Source: Fistularia commersonii (Eukaryota; Chordata; Actinopteri; Syngnathiformes; Fistulariidae). From it: a DNA stretch of 64,000 nucleotides. Made by a program: the position numbers and the translations under genes. The notes beneath the pieces are model-generated. The model searched no databases. It worked only from the letters and a program-made list of their open reading frames with translations, and had not been told where the DNA came from. The DNA is taken from assembly GCA_037954325.1 (NCBI GenBank), contig JBBMNZ010000007.1, positions 8,115,001-8,179,000 on the forward strand, in the 5' to 3' direction. Positions 1-11,239 of the stretch are shown piece by piece. How positions within the stretch are numbered: position 1 is the first letter of the stretch; every line of letters begins with the position of its first letter.

Positions 1-365
1 GTTTGCCCACCCCTGGTCTAGACTGAGGTGCGTCCTGGTGTACCAGATGTGTGTGGACCCAGGTGTGTGTGTTCAAGGAGTGGGTGAACCCAATGTGTCC
101 TGGTGTCCCAAGTGTGTCTAGACCCAGGTGTTGTGTCCCAGGTGTGTGTGAATCTATGTGTGTCTGGGTGTCCCAGGTGTGTCCGACCCAGGTATATTCT
201 GTGTGTGTCTAGACTGAGGTGCGTCCTGGTGTACCAGGTGTGTGTGAAACCAGGGGTGTCCTGGTGTCCCGGGTGTGTGGTCCCAGGTGTGTCTGTGTGT
301 GTGTCCTAGGCGTGTGTGAACCCAGGTGTGTCTGGGTGTCTCAGGTGTGTCCAACCCAGGTATAT

Positions 366-403
<38 letters not shown>

Positions 404-648
404 GAGTGAGGTGTGTCCTGGTGTCCCAGGTGTGTACGGTCCCAGGTGTGTGTGTGTCCTAGGCATGTGTGAACCCAGGTGTGTCTGGGTGTCCCAAGCG
501 TGTGTAGACCCAGGTGGTGGTGTCCCAGGTGTATGTGTCCTAGGTGTGTGTGAACCCAGGTGTGTCTGGGTGTCTTAGGTGTGTCCGACCCAAGTATCTC
601 CCGTGTGTGTGTCTAGAGTGAGGTGTGTCCTGGTGTCCCAGGTGTGTG
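1..648. repeat. Higher-order tandem repeat in edem1 intron 1
   Basis: GT-rich minisatellite built from short related units (AGGTGTGT, CTGGTGTCCCAGG and similar). It has a longer period of about 190-210 bases: the landmark TCTAGA(C/G)TGAGGTG recurs near 18, 208, 402 and 613, and a second landmark (GTCC[GA]ACCCA[GA]GTAT) recurs near 180, 347 and 583. The array runs off the left edge and abuts the splice donor of edem1 exon 1 (649-654), so it forms the visible start of that intron. Small frames open in it are repeat artefacts. Confidence 0.85.
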
Positions 649-654
649 TCTCAC

Positions 655-1121
655 GGGTTGAGCACGTCGGGGCCCCTGCCCGCGCAGTCTATGGGGTTGA
701 GCTCGTCCTCTGGGAAGGCGTACTTCATGTAGTTGTCGTAGCCGAAGTAGAACATGTCTCTGGCCATGTCCCTCATCTTGGCCCTCAGTGCGTCCGGGAA
801 GGAGCTGTACCTGCGGACGTACTCGTCCTTGTCGCCGTCGAAGAAGCTCAGGTAAGACTTCTTGGGCGACTCCTGTCCGACATCGGCGCAGCTCGTCGCG
901 GAATGGCTCCCCCGCCGCGACCAGCCGCTCCCGGCCGGCGCCGGCGGCGCCGCCGGTTCCTCCCTGAAGAGCCGGTCGAGTTGGTGCAGGTTGAAGCCGA
1001 GGTGGAAGTTGAAGCCGAGGCTGAGGCTGGGTCCGGGTCCCAGCCCGCACAGGAGCCCCAGCAGCAGGCTGAGCGACAGCCGCAGGACGACCAGACCGAC
1101 TACCAGCGACCGCCATTGCAT
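655..1121 (-). CDS. edem1: EDEM1, exon 1 only (ER degradation-enhancing alpha-mannosidase-like 1)
   Basis: First coding exon of a glycosyl-hydrolase-47 family protein of ER-associated degradation, which helps extract terminally misfolded glycoproteins for the proteasome. The ATG at 1121 opens MQWRSLVVGLVVLRL, a hydrophobic signal-anchor very close to vertebrate EDEM1. After a poorly conserved linker come the family blocks RRYSSFP..LRAKMRDMARDMFYFGYDNYM and AFPEDELNPIDC.GRGPD, which start the mannosidase-like domain. The exon ends at a GTGAGA donor (649-654) in phase 2; the remaining exons lie beyond the left edge. A longer frame extends upstream to 1247, but the family start fixes the ATG at 1121. 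The next gene upstream on the same strand is arl8b, as in tetrapods. Identification is firm; the function is that known for the family. Confidence 0.93.
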
Positions 1122-1500
1122 CTTTGCCCCGGCCGGGTGTTTGCGCGCATTCTTCGGGTCCCTACTCGTCTCGGGGGAACGGACGGGTACGGACGGCTCT
1201 CCGGTCGGACTACAACCCGACAGACGGAACGCACTTCCTGTCAACAAACCGACCCCGCCCTCGTCCGCTTACGCGACTGGTTCCGGGCCGGTGACGTCAC
1301 CGACAGCTTGAAGCCGATTGGACATCGAGCTGTCCGTCAAACGGTTGCATTTCGTGGCATTCCGCTCTCTGCCGGAGCGGTGGACCAATAGGAGCGAGCC
1401 ACAGGAGCGACGCGTTCAGGGCCGCTGCTTGGGACGCCTTCAGGGACCGCGGTCCGTCGGACAAAGGAAACGCGGCAAACTGTTATCGTGAAAGTCCCGA
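1122..1500 (-). promoter_or_regulatory. edem1 5' flank with CRE palindrome and CCAAT boxes
   Basis: GC-rich segment immediately upstream of the edem1 ATG. It contains the perfect 14-bp palindrome CGGTGACGTCACCG (1289-1302), an ATF/CREB/ATF6-type core, followed by ATTGG (inverted CCAAT, 1317-1321) and another CCAAT at about 1384. CRE-like plus CCAAT elements are typical of ER-stress-responsive promoters, and EDEM1 is a known XBP1/ATF6 target in mammals. That this element works here is inference. Confidence 0.5.
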
Positions 1501-2953
1501 GAAATTATATTAAATATTAAAAAAAGATATATATATTCTTATAGTCACTGGACTGACGCGTACAGGGTTTATTTGGCCGCTCGAGAGAACAAAAAAAAGC
1601 ATCTTAAAGTTCTTAAAAAATGGCCTGAAACGACACACATCTTTAATAAACTACAGTGACTAGTACACATGGAGTCATTTCTGGGGACCGATTTTGCAAA
1701 GGAGATACTTTAGGGGGACCAGCGATGTTGACTGTTTTTCTCTTGAAACGTATATTGAAGATTGAATTATGTAAACATTGGAAAAATGACAACAGCCTTC
1801 GCCTGAACTTAAGGCAGGGGTGAACAAGTGGCCATATGAGAAACCTGAACGCTGTTGGAGGGCCAAACTAACAGTAACACACTTGTCATTCATGTGGTGA
1901 TTGACCTCACGCGAGCCGGACCGGGACGCCCAAAGGACCACATATGGGCCTCGGGCCATAAAATGCCCAGGTCTGACTGACGGGCCAGAGGTCGGCGCCA
2001 ACAGAACGGCATTCAGTCTGTGAGTATTGAGTAGCTTCAGACAGGACGGATACGACGGATGTGAATTTTGAATCAGGGTTTGTATTCGGAGGCATTCGAC
2101 CCGGCTGCAAATCCAAACATTCTGAGAAAAGAAAGGGACAGTGTCTAAATTAAAAAGCATGCCATTTTATTTCCAGAATATTTCAAAGTCGTGTCTCGCT
2201 CCCAAGCCCGAGGGCACACCTTGCATGCTGCTTTGCTCCAGAGATGAGACATTGCACAAGGCACTTCAGATTCTGCAGCTCTCTGCTTTGGAGACAGCAG
2301 AAAGGACATCGTTCCACCGAGGCTCCTCACAAACAGGCCATTGTGAACAACTCAACCTGCACAGCTTTGCTTTGTTACATTCAGACTTTAAATAAAATCA
2401 CATACTCAGGCACCCGCGTCTCACACCGGTAAAACGGTACAAGCCTGACGCTCGCACACCCCGGCTCAGACGGACTCGCTAAACACAAGATGCTCTAAAA
2501 TGGCAGACCTGTCCTTCACGAAGGAGATCATCTTCCAGCCTTCAGAAATGCTCAGAGAAATGGGAAAGCGTCCACATCGGCCTCCTCCTGACAAGAAGAG
2601 TGACATTTCTCGGGTCTCTGGGCCAGCTTAGATGAACAAACCTTCCTTCCACCGGGTGCGGCACAGCCATTATTAGTGTTAACACTGGGCAGTGTTGTCC
2701 ACGGTGTGCGGCCGAGGGGGTCCGAGGAAGATCTACGCTTCAGGCTCCTTATGAATAATCACAATTGCATTTTGCACATTTGGTTTTCACGTGACATATT
2801 CAGTAGTGCATTCTTGGTATAGGTGGAAGAATTACAAGGTGAAAGTGTTTTTGTTTTGTTTTTTTTAAAAGTGACATGAGTTGTGGGAGAGTGATGAGGG
2901 AGCAGCATGACGGCAACATGGCTGACACAGCTGGTGAACCCCCTCCCAGGGCT
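1501..2953 (-). other. arl8b 3' UTR and arl8b-edem1 intergenic gap
   Basis: AT-rich sequence downstream of the arl8b stop on the minus strand. Candidate minus-strand AATAAA signals (TTTATT on the plus strand) lie near 1567-1572 and 2166-2171, so the 3' UTR probably ends at one of these. No convincing coding frame was seen; the open frames at 1675-2432 have no recognisable domain and fall in UTR-like DNA. Confidence 0.5.
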
Positions 2954-5900
2954 TCAGCTCCGCCGGGACTTTGAATGCTGGATGAGCCACTGAAGTGTGA
3001 TATCTGGAATCAGAGATGCAGCAACAATTTAAACTCAGAACCTTGTGACTGCAAATAAATGGTACCAATAGATTCGAACTAATACGGCTGCTGGGTAAGA
3101 TCTAAATGTCAACTGTACTGTTCATATTCTTTCTGTAAATATACACTGGTGGCAAAACGGGAGATGGACAGGAGTGCAACACAAACACCTCACAGGAGAA
3201 CAGGTTCCTCGGTAACGGATCGGCGGATGAGGATTTGGAATCAGGAGAACATGCGGCAAACGTTTGTGAAACTTGCAAAGGCAAGAAAAACCAGTGCCTG
3301 CAGCCCAATTGCCTTTTCCTCTCCTTCACAATCACTGCATTATCAACCCCAACTCACCGATGTTGTCTTTCTCTTTGCAAGAGACGGAGTAGCAGCAGAT
3401 CTCCCTGTCCTGGATGGCAGCCAGATTCCTGTGGTGATCATGGAATAAACCCACTCAGATCGATTCAAATGATCTACTACCGATCTGTCAAACCTCGGGA
3501 TGTTGAACAGACAAACTGGAACACATACACCTATCCGCCGCCAGAGGGCACTAATCACAGCAATAAACCGAGATCCTACTGTCATTTAGTCTCTGAAGGA
3601 GTGAATAGTGAATGAAGAATAAAAGCGGCTTATGGAGCGAGTACCCCGGTGTGGACAGGGAAGTCCAAGGTAACCACGGGATGGACTTACAGTTTCTCGA
3701 TGAGCTGCTTTTCGTCTAGTGCGGTTGAAAGATCCCTTTTGTTACCAAGAACCAAAACCTGAAAAAGAGTTGAATCAATAGAAAGCCCCACGATATGAAA
3801 CCAATGCTCAGATTGACAGAAGAGACATACTTACAGGAATTCCTTGCAATTGGGGTTTTTCTAATAAATTATGAAGCTCATTTCTAGACGCCTCCACCTT
3901 CTCTCTGTCGGCTGCATCCACCATGTACCTAAAAAAAACAACCGTCCAATGATAATCAGTGGCCATACATGTAACAATAAAAGAGATCCACGTAACTGTC
4001 GGACAAACGGCGAGCACTCACACGATAGCATTAACCCCCCGACAGTAGCGCTCCCACATGCTCCTGAACCTCGGCTGGCCTCCAATATCCCAGATCTGCA
4101 GGATCGATAGCATCCATTCAAATGACATTGCGGGTTCAGGCACGACCGCCGCTGTCCGGCATCTCACCTTGATGGTCACGTTTCCTTTGGTGACCTTCCT
4201 CATGTTGAACCCGACTGTTGGGATCATGTCTTCACTGAAGTGCCCCGACTGAAAGACACAGCAGAAGACCGCATCAGGTGGACGAGCTGAGAGAAACCTG
4301 GACCTCCAATCATGTGGTCCTGAGTTTATTCACACAGGCTTTAAACAACCAGGGACAACAGTGCAGCTGAGCAGATACCTGGATAACACCTGGTTGATAG
4401 ATTCAGTACCTTCTCAGATTGATTTTCAAGTATTAGCCATGATCATACTTTTTACTTCCAAACATGAAAAAAAAAAAAAATCTTGTTTGTTTTGATTTTG
4501 TTCCTGATTTTCCTGGAAAATCCAATACAGCTCTTCCAAGCAATTGGGGGGAAAAAAAAGAATCAATAATCAGCTGATTTAGTAACTGGAAAACTGTGGG
4601 GGGGAGATACCACTGGATGATTAGAATAAGCAGATGCTTTGATATTGGTCACACAAACACACACACAGTCACCAATTATATTAAGTTAATGAAAGCAATG
4701 CAATTCATAGGTAGAGGGGAAACGGTCGAAGAAGTAGAAAATCTCCTAAGAACAGTGGCATCTGAACCGGCAACCTGCCAATCAGGTTGCAGAAGAGAGG
4801 CGCGGATTAAATATTGTGTAAACGAGGTCAAACGTTCCACATGGAAGTGAAACTGCTGAAATGCTGAGCGGCAAACCAACCCTCCACTGTCTGACCATCA
4901 GAAAGCTGCAGTAGATCCTGCATCCTTCCTCTCCGAGCTCTTTGGACGACGTAAAACCCGAACACGCGAGCTGTGTGGAGGAAACACATGACCGGACCGA
5001 GTCACCTGACGGAGCTAAGTGGAACTGAATGTTGAGGTCTCATGACTGAGGAGGGAGGCCCCCCCCGCTGAGAACTCTGTACTACTTGCTGTTCTTACCC
5101 TCTTTTCTGTGAGACTGTAAGCTCAGGCTGCTGACAGGAATCCCGGCTCCACCAACAGGTGGACCTAATCTAGAGATGCAGCTTTTATACTTGGATGGGT
5201 CTCAGCGCCTGAGTATTCATCATTCTTTGGTGTCATACAGTGGAACCTCGACTTAGTTCAATTTGTTCCACGACCAATCCGTTAAATCCATTTGCTCACA
5301 CATCAAATTAAATTACCCTGTTGAAATGAATTGAGACGCTAGCAATCTGGTTCAGACCCCCATCTCTGTTAAGTGTTTTTACACAAGAAAATTCTATTTT
5401 AGAACTAACAAATAATGTATAATTATGATTATTACATAATCAAAGAGAATGATAGAAACAAAGAGGTATTAGTAAGTGTACTTCCTTGAAGAAGGTACAA
5501 AGATGGCGGCCGACCAGATGGGTGGAGGAGGTTTTGGGGTGTCATTAGGTGCTCCATCCCTTACTTACTGGTTCCACATTTAATGCTCAATGCTATGCAA
5601 ATGTAACGTGCATACTTTGCTGCTGCGCTTTATGTCTAGATTCCATTTATGGACAGAGGAGAAGCCACTCCTCTTGTTAAAACCATCAATCTGTCCCCGA
5701 CCGGCTCACAGACGATGCTCTCGCTCATGGTATCCCACCAATACTCATAGAGGCGGCAGGAGTCACGCCAGTGAAAAACTTTAAGCCCAGTTTACTGGAG
5801 TTTGAACCTCAAAGGTGTGCCAACCACAGCCCCCCGCCATTGTATTTGTCAATTCTGACTGTGGGTTGCGAGGAGAAATCTGATCATGTAGTTCATAAAA

Positions 5901-7746
5901 CTCATTTCAAATATTTCTCATGTCAAGAGAATATTCATGATGGAAAACCTACATAATCATGAGCGAGGTTTCAACACTGAGTTACAGACGGTTTGGCCAA
6001 AGCGTGGAGAAAAGGAATGGACCGATATTATGTGTGGACGTGGAGAATAGAGGAACATCCTGAACCCCCTCCTGTACCTTGGACCCTCATGTCCTCACCT
6101 GTCTCACCTCGACACCAAAGGGCCTGTTTGGACCATTTCAGGGCTTCACAGGAGCTCTGGGACAGGAGCATGCTTTTCTATTACAGCAAAGGTCTACACA
6201 CACACACACAAAGTGTTGTTGAGCAAGATACTGATCCTTAAATGCTCCCCTGACGCTGACAGGTGCTGGCATGCCATCTGTCAGCCGTCTATCATCATGG
6301 AAGAACCATGACGCGGAGTTAAATGCAGAGAACCAATTTCCCAAAATTGGATTGATTAAGTATAATTTAAAAAAGGCAAGAAATCAGCAGGATCAGAACT
6401 TGTAATGAGGACTTGGATACATGCTCCTGATAGCAACGTCTACATCCATCACTTCCCCAGGGGAACATGTTGCCGAATCGCCGGCAATGGTTGAATTCCG
6501 GAAGTCTCTGTCGGCGTCCACCTGACAGCAGAGGACTTTTGTCTGGGAGACCTTCAGACCTTCAGTTCCATTCATAGAAGGTCTGTCTCCTCTGTGATTG
6601 TTTCCTTTCACTGTCTGCCTGGATCCATGTGTACCAAGTCTGGTCCTTCTTCTGATACATATTGCAGATTTGCACATCCTCACAGGATGAACTAAGCGAC
6701 TTATTAATCTTGGATGGAAGCATCAGACTCGATCATCTTCCTCCTGTTAATTAGATGTTTCCACGAGTGTCAAACTAATCCACCTTTGAAAAGACCAGTG
6801 AGAAGTCGCCTGGCGTGCAAATCAGAAGGTGCAGGGAAGTTGGGATGTCAAGTTTCCTCATCTGTTCAAAACGACTGTTGACAGCTGGTCCGAAGGTCCA
6901 ATATGTAGGTCAGAGGTCTCCAGGTGGGAGTCAGTCACAGGTCCAGCTATGGCTGGTGTGTGTGATCGCCCCGCAATCCACTCTGTTCAAAAACACTAAA
7001 CTGTCTTTCACAACATGTTGCTAAAACTCTTTCAGTCACCAGGCAGTCGAAAAAACATAATAAAAACATCTGAGGACCTGAGAAGTCCACACAGGTGGGT
7101 GCACAGGTGAGGGACTGACAGCTGCAAGGGACTCCAGGGGAACGTGTTAAAAACCTGATGAAGAAGGCTCAGTACTCAGCACCGGCAAAGTAATGACCGT
7201 GTGCGTGTGAGAAAAGCCCCAAGGATGCAGATTTGTAATAATTCCGCAGAGAGAAGCTGAATGCTAGGGCTAAGACGGGCTTTCGAGGTCCTCCTGCGAA
7301 CTCAAACCCGGCGGTACAGCCGGCCTTAGCCGGACGGTAGAGCCGCACCTGCGCAACGTTACGAGTAAGCCGGTTCGGTCCTGGCAACCGCGCTAACAGC
7401 GGTTAGCAGTAAGCTAGTTAGCAGTAAGCTAGTTAGCAATAAGCTAGCCGCGGTTAGCCGTAAGCTAGCCGCGGTTCGCAGTAAGCTAGCAGCGGTTAGC
7501 AGCAAGCTGTCTGAGTATAGCAGCAAGCTAGCAGCGATTAGCAGCAAGCTAGCAGCGGTTGGCTGAGTATTGCCTCGCAGGCTAACAGCGGCTAGCGAGC
7601 TAACAGCTCTGCCGGAGACTTACAGCGATGACGTTCACAAAGGTGGTTTTCCCCGAGTTCTGCAAGCCCACCAGGGTCAGCTCCATCTCCTCCTTCCAGA
7701 ACAGGGACCGGAACCAGTCCAGAAGCCGGTTTATTAGCGCCAGCAT
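2954..7746 (-). CDS. arl8b: ADP-ribosylation factor-like 8B, complete (7 coding exons)
   Basis: Small Arf-family GTPase of lysosomes; it recruits effectors (SKIP/kinesin-1, HOPS) for lysosome movement and fusion. Exons (minus): 7624-7746, 4168-4248, 4022-4095, 3835-3928, 3691-3758, 3358-3428, 2954-3003. All have consensus splice sites and phases, and join to 186 codons plus stop, the family length. Visible motifs: N-terminal MLALINRLLDWF amphipathic helix (Arl8 is N-acetylated rather than myristoylated, and there is no Gly2), P-loop GLQNSGKTT, switch I IPTVGFNMRK, switch II WDIGGQPRFRSMW, guanine-specificity GNKRDL, SCKEKDN, and C-terminus HSKSRRS. Intron 1 is about 3.4 kb and holds repeats. 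Paralogues (arl8a, or a second teleost arl8b) cannot be excluded from the protein alone, but adjacency to edem1 supports arl8b. Confidence 0.96.
5230..5420. repeat. Possible Tigger/pogo-like transposon remnant in arl8b intron 1
   Basis: The string CAGTGGAACCTCGACTTAG at about 5239, followed by GTTCCACGACCAATCCGTTAAAT, resembles the terminal segment of common pogo/Tigger-type DNA transposons of fish. No transposase frame and no clear second terminus were found. Identification is from memory of the motif only. Confidence 0.35.
7385..7610. repeat. GTTAGCAGTAAGCTAG tandem repeat next to arl8b exon 1
   Basis: Degenerate tandem array of roughly 14-20-base units (GCTAGCAGCGGTTAGCAGTAA and variants), rich in GCTAGC/AAGCTAG palindromes. 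It ends about 10 bases before the exon 1 splice donor (7618-7623) of arl8b, so it lies at the very start of intron 1. Confidence 0.8.
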
Positions 7747-7959
7747 CTCCAGGGTCGAATATCAGCCTCTGGCGGATCGAAGTGCCTCTCCCTCCCCGTC
7801 AGATGTGGCGTTTTCCAGCGGGATAGAGGAGTGGGACGCAGGCAGCGGTCATATGATCATCAGGGGGGCCGACGCCGATAGAGCGCCCCCCAGCGGCACA
7901 AGCGGGAACTACATCCATGTGCAGCTGATGTTAAACGGGAAAACCAGAATCCCTTTTAG

Positions 7960-8325
7960 CGGCCAACCAATTGAATTTTAGTCGCCAAGCGACTGGCTTT
8001 TAGTGGCCAACCAATTGCCATTTAGCGGCTAACAATTTGAATGTTAGTGGCCAACCAATTGCCATTTAGCAGTCAACCAAATTAATTCTTGTGGCCAACC
8101 AATTGGCTTTTAGTGGTCAACCGATTGGCTTTTGGTGGCCAACCGATTGGCTTTCAGTGGCCAACCAATTGCCATTCAGCGGCCAACCAATTGAATTTTA
8201 GTTGCCAACCAATTGACTTTTAGTGACCAACCAATTGCCATTTAGTCGCCAACCAACTGACTTTTAGTGGCCAACCAATTGCCATTTAGTGGCCGACCAA
8301 TTGGCTTTTAGTGGTCAAGGTCGTG
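7960..8325. repeat. CCAAT-containing minisatellite upstream of arl8b
   Basis: About 15-16 imperfect copies of a 21-23-base unit approximating TAGTGGCCAACCAATTGCCTTT. Nearly every copy carries CCAAT or ATTGG, and many carry the palindrome CAATTG. The array lies about 215-580 bases upstream of the arl8b start codon, within promoter distance on the minus strand. Confidence 0.85.
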
Positions 8326-9646
8326 GAGAACAAGGAATTAGTTTCCAGGCTGTCACCTCTCACTTTGCAGGGAAGGGAATGCGTTAGGCAAAGGAAAAAT
8401 GTACATATTATAGCGTTTTAACAAGGGAAACACCAAGGTGATGGTAAAACGTCTGCTTAATAAGCAATAGCTGTTGCTATTAGCAACAGCCACAGCAATA
8501 GCAAAAGCCACAGCCATGCCACACAAGCCTGCAATACAACTGTTTCCCCTCAATGCCAGGTAAAAAAAATCAACAAAAAAAAAAGAATTTATTGCACCCC
8601 AAACCACACCCACATAATTCTCAGCAACCCCAAAATCAAACAGAAAACAAGCATCAACATAAATGCCAACATTCGTGACTCACAACAATATTGTAGCACG
8701 TGCAAAACAGGCAGTATATGTACAAATATGTACAAAAATGTGAAATGATGATGCAAAAGTGCAGGTTGGAAATGAATGTACAGTATGGGTATTTTTGGTT
8801 TTTATTTCTGACTCTCCTGACTATTTACAGCTCAGAGCGACATACCGGGGGGAGAAACAGTTTTTGTGCCTGCTGGTCTTGGCATGCAGTGCTCATCCTC
8901 GTTTTTGAGTTTAATGGTTAAACTTTTGAATAGGTTCCCAAACTTTTTACACCAAGAACCAGCTGTGGAAATATTTGGTTCTCCAAGAACTACAGTCATG
9001 ACCAACGTTACAATACAGTAGCGTTGTGGGCCAAAGTATTCAGCAACAGTTAGGCAAAGTTCAATGAGGCAGATTCAGCAAAGAGCATAATCTTTGCAAA
9101 AGTAATTCCTGCTGCAACCCTGGCTCACCATATTATTACTGTTATTATTTTGGTAAACCACGCTTTAAAATAATGAATACACAGTATGAACATTTACACT
9201 GCACTTACACATAAGAAAAATTAAGAAAACTATACTCAAATGTAAAGACAACTGAATCTAAAGCTGAAATGAAACTGTATAGTACTTAAAAGTTAAGTCA
9301 AAGTGCATTTTGCTTGAATGTAAGCTAGAAATGTACTGCACAAGATTAAATCAAGATTGAAACAGGCAGCCTGACTTGCTGCTGCGAGATTCCTCTGTGT
9401 GCCACAAGAGGGAGCCCAAGCGCTGCACTCAGAGGCCGGGTTAATATCTTCATCATAATAGTAAAAATAATAATAATAAATCTTTCAAATGATCGGCTAA
9501 AAAAAAATATACTGTTTTAAACTGTTCGTATTCAGACTCCCCTCCAAAGGAGATCAGATGAACGGTGAAGGGATACACAAATGTGTACGGAAGATATTAG
9601 GATACACACACACCAGCCATTGCGTTTCTTTAATTACTGTAAGTAA

Positions 9647-9679
<33 letters not shown>

Positions 9680-9952
9680 TAAAAAAAACAAGTCAAGATC
9701 TTAAAATACAAATTATTTAGGTGAATTAATAATTTCAGAAATATTACAAAGTGTTCTCCGGACAACTGTAAGCAGACGTTTTTGTGTTCTCCTTAAAGTC
9801 CCATTTACAACGTCCTTATTGCTGTGTTAACCCCGAGAGCTGCACATCTTCAGCCGTGCCGGCCGGCCGTCTCACCACCGCCACGTGCTGAAAATCACGC
9901 TGACCATCAGTGCTCGGCTTCTGCCATTTGGGTCAAACAGTTGCGGGAGTTT
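8326..9952. other. Intergenic, arl8b to first TNFR gene
   Basis: AT-rich sequence with an interrupted poly-T (about 9649-9673) and a short AAT run (about 9462-9481). No coding exon or recognisable RNA gene was seen. The 3' UTR of the TNFR gene that ends at 9953 must extend into the right-hand part, but I see no clear AATAAA-type signal. This interval also separates the 3p26-like and 1p36-like gene blocks. Confidence 0.5.
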
Positions 9953-10914
9953 TCAGCTCTTGCTGTGGTTGGATTCAGCTTGGGCGATGAGCTGGAGTCC
10001 ACTCTCCTCTTTCGACAGGTGAACGTCCGAGGCGTCGGCACTGACTTCTGGATCCCCCCTGTGGGATTTATCTGAGAGAAAATGGACAAATTGATCATTA
10101 AGCAGAAATGTCCCGCAGCTGCCTCGTACCCCGACCTGCTACAAAACAGCTGCAAAAAGCTTGCCAGGTCCCAAAGAAATATTATGTTTTCTACTTCATT
10201 CAACTATTCTTCTCTGCTTTTTTTCCAGTGTTTAATTGTTTTATCAATGTTCACATTTTGCTTTTTTTCTATATTACTAGCTGCGTCTTCTTCACTGGAG
10301 AACATATTTTATTCTTCATTTGTAACACAAGTCCAAAGTTTGAGGAAGCCCTTGGCAGATGACAGTGCATGTAAAAGCGCTGGAGCGGATTTACCTTCAG
10401 ACTCGTTTTTTACATAAATAACTTAGACAGGGGAGAAGAAACTTACTTGCTTTGAAATTCCTGAGGAGATACGTGCATGATAACAGAAACACAAGAAGGA
10501 CGATCGAAAGCAAAACTGAGACGACAGGGAGGAACAAGTGTGAGAAATCCTCCCTGGGAATGGTTGCTGTAAAGCCAGGCGGCTCTGAAGCTGGTTCAGA
10601 GCTCCACAGCTGATCCACAGTGACCGTAAAATCCACGACTGCTGTCGGCACAACTGCTTCTTGGCAGATGGAATCGTGGGTGAGGTTCCCCGGACGCCGT
10701 TCCTTCAGACCCAACTGAATGCAGCTGTTGGCCGGGAGACACGACAGGTCATGGAGGGGAGTGGGACGTCACTGGCTGCAACTTAACCTTTTTGACTGGC
10801 TCTCACTTTGTCAGCGGTTTGCACGTCTTCATTTTCACATCGTAGAATTCATCATCCCGACAAACAGATTTGGACGTGAAGGCGTCATCTGTCGGCCCTG
10901 GTGGCGGAGAGGGT

Positions 10915-10983
<69 letters not shown>

Positions 10984-11164
10984 TGTGTTTTCTCCATCAC
11001 TTTTCCACTCATGGACAGTTTGATGAGAAGGTCCATTTATCTCCAAGTTTCCTCTGGCAGGATCACTGAAGACAAGCACCTTGAGACAGTGCGGCAGATA
11101 GATAGATAGATAGATAGATAGATGGATAGATGGATAGATGGATGGATGGATGGATGGATGGATG

Positions 11165-11239
<75 letters not shown>

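Noticed and set aside
579..1391. 270-codon plus-strand frame
   Set aside because: Opposite strand of edem1 exon 1 and its promoter; low-complexity Arg/Glu/Val content without a domain.
7628..7981. 117-codon plus-strand frame over arl8b exon 1
   Set aside because: The minus strand carries the Arl8 N-terminus and P-loop with correct splice donor; the plus frame is a shadow.
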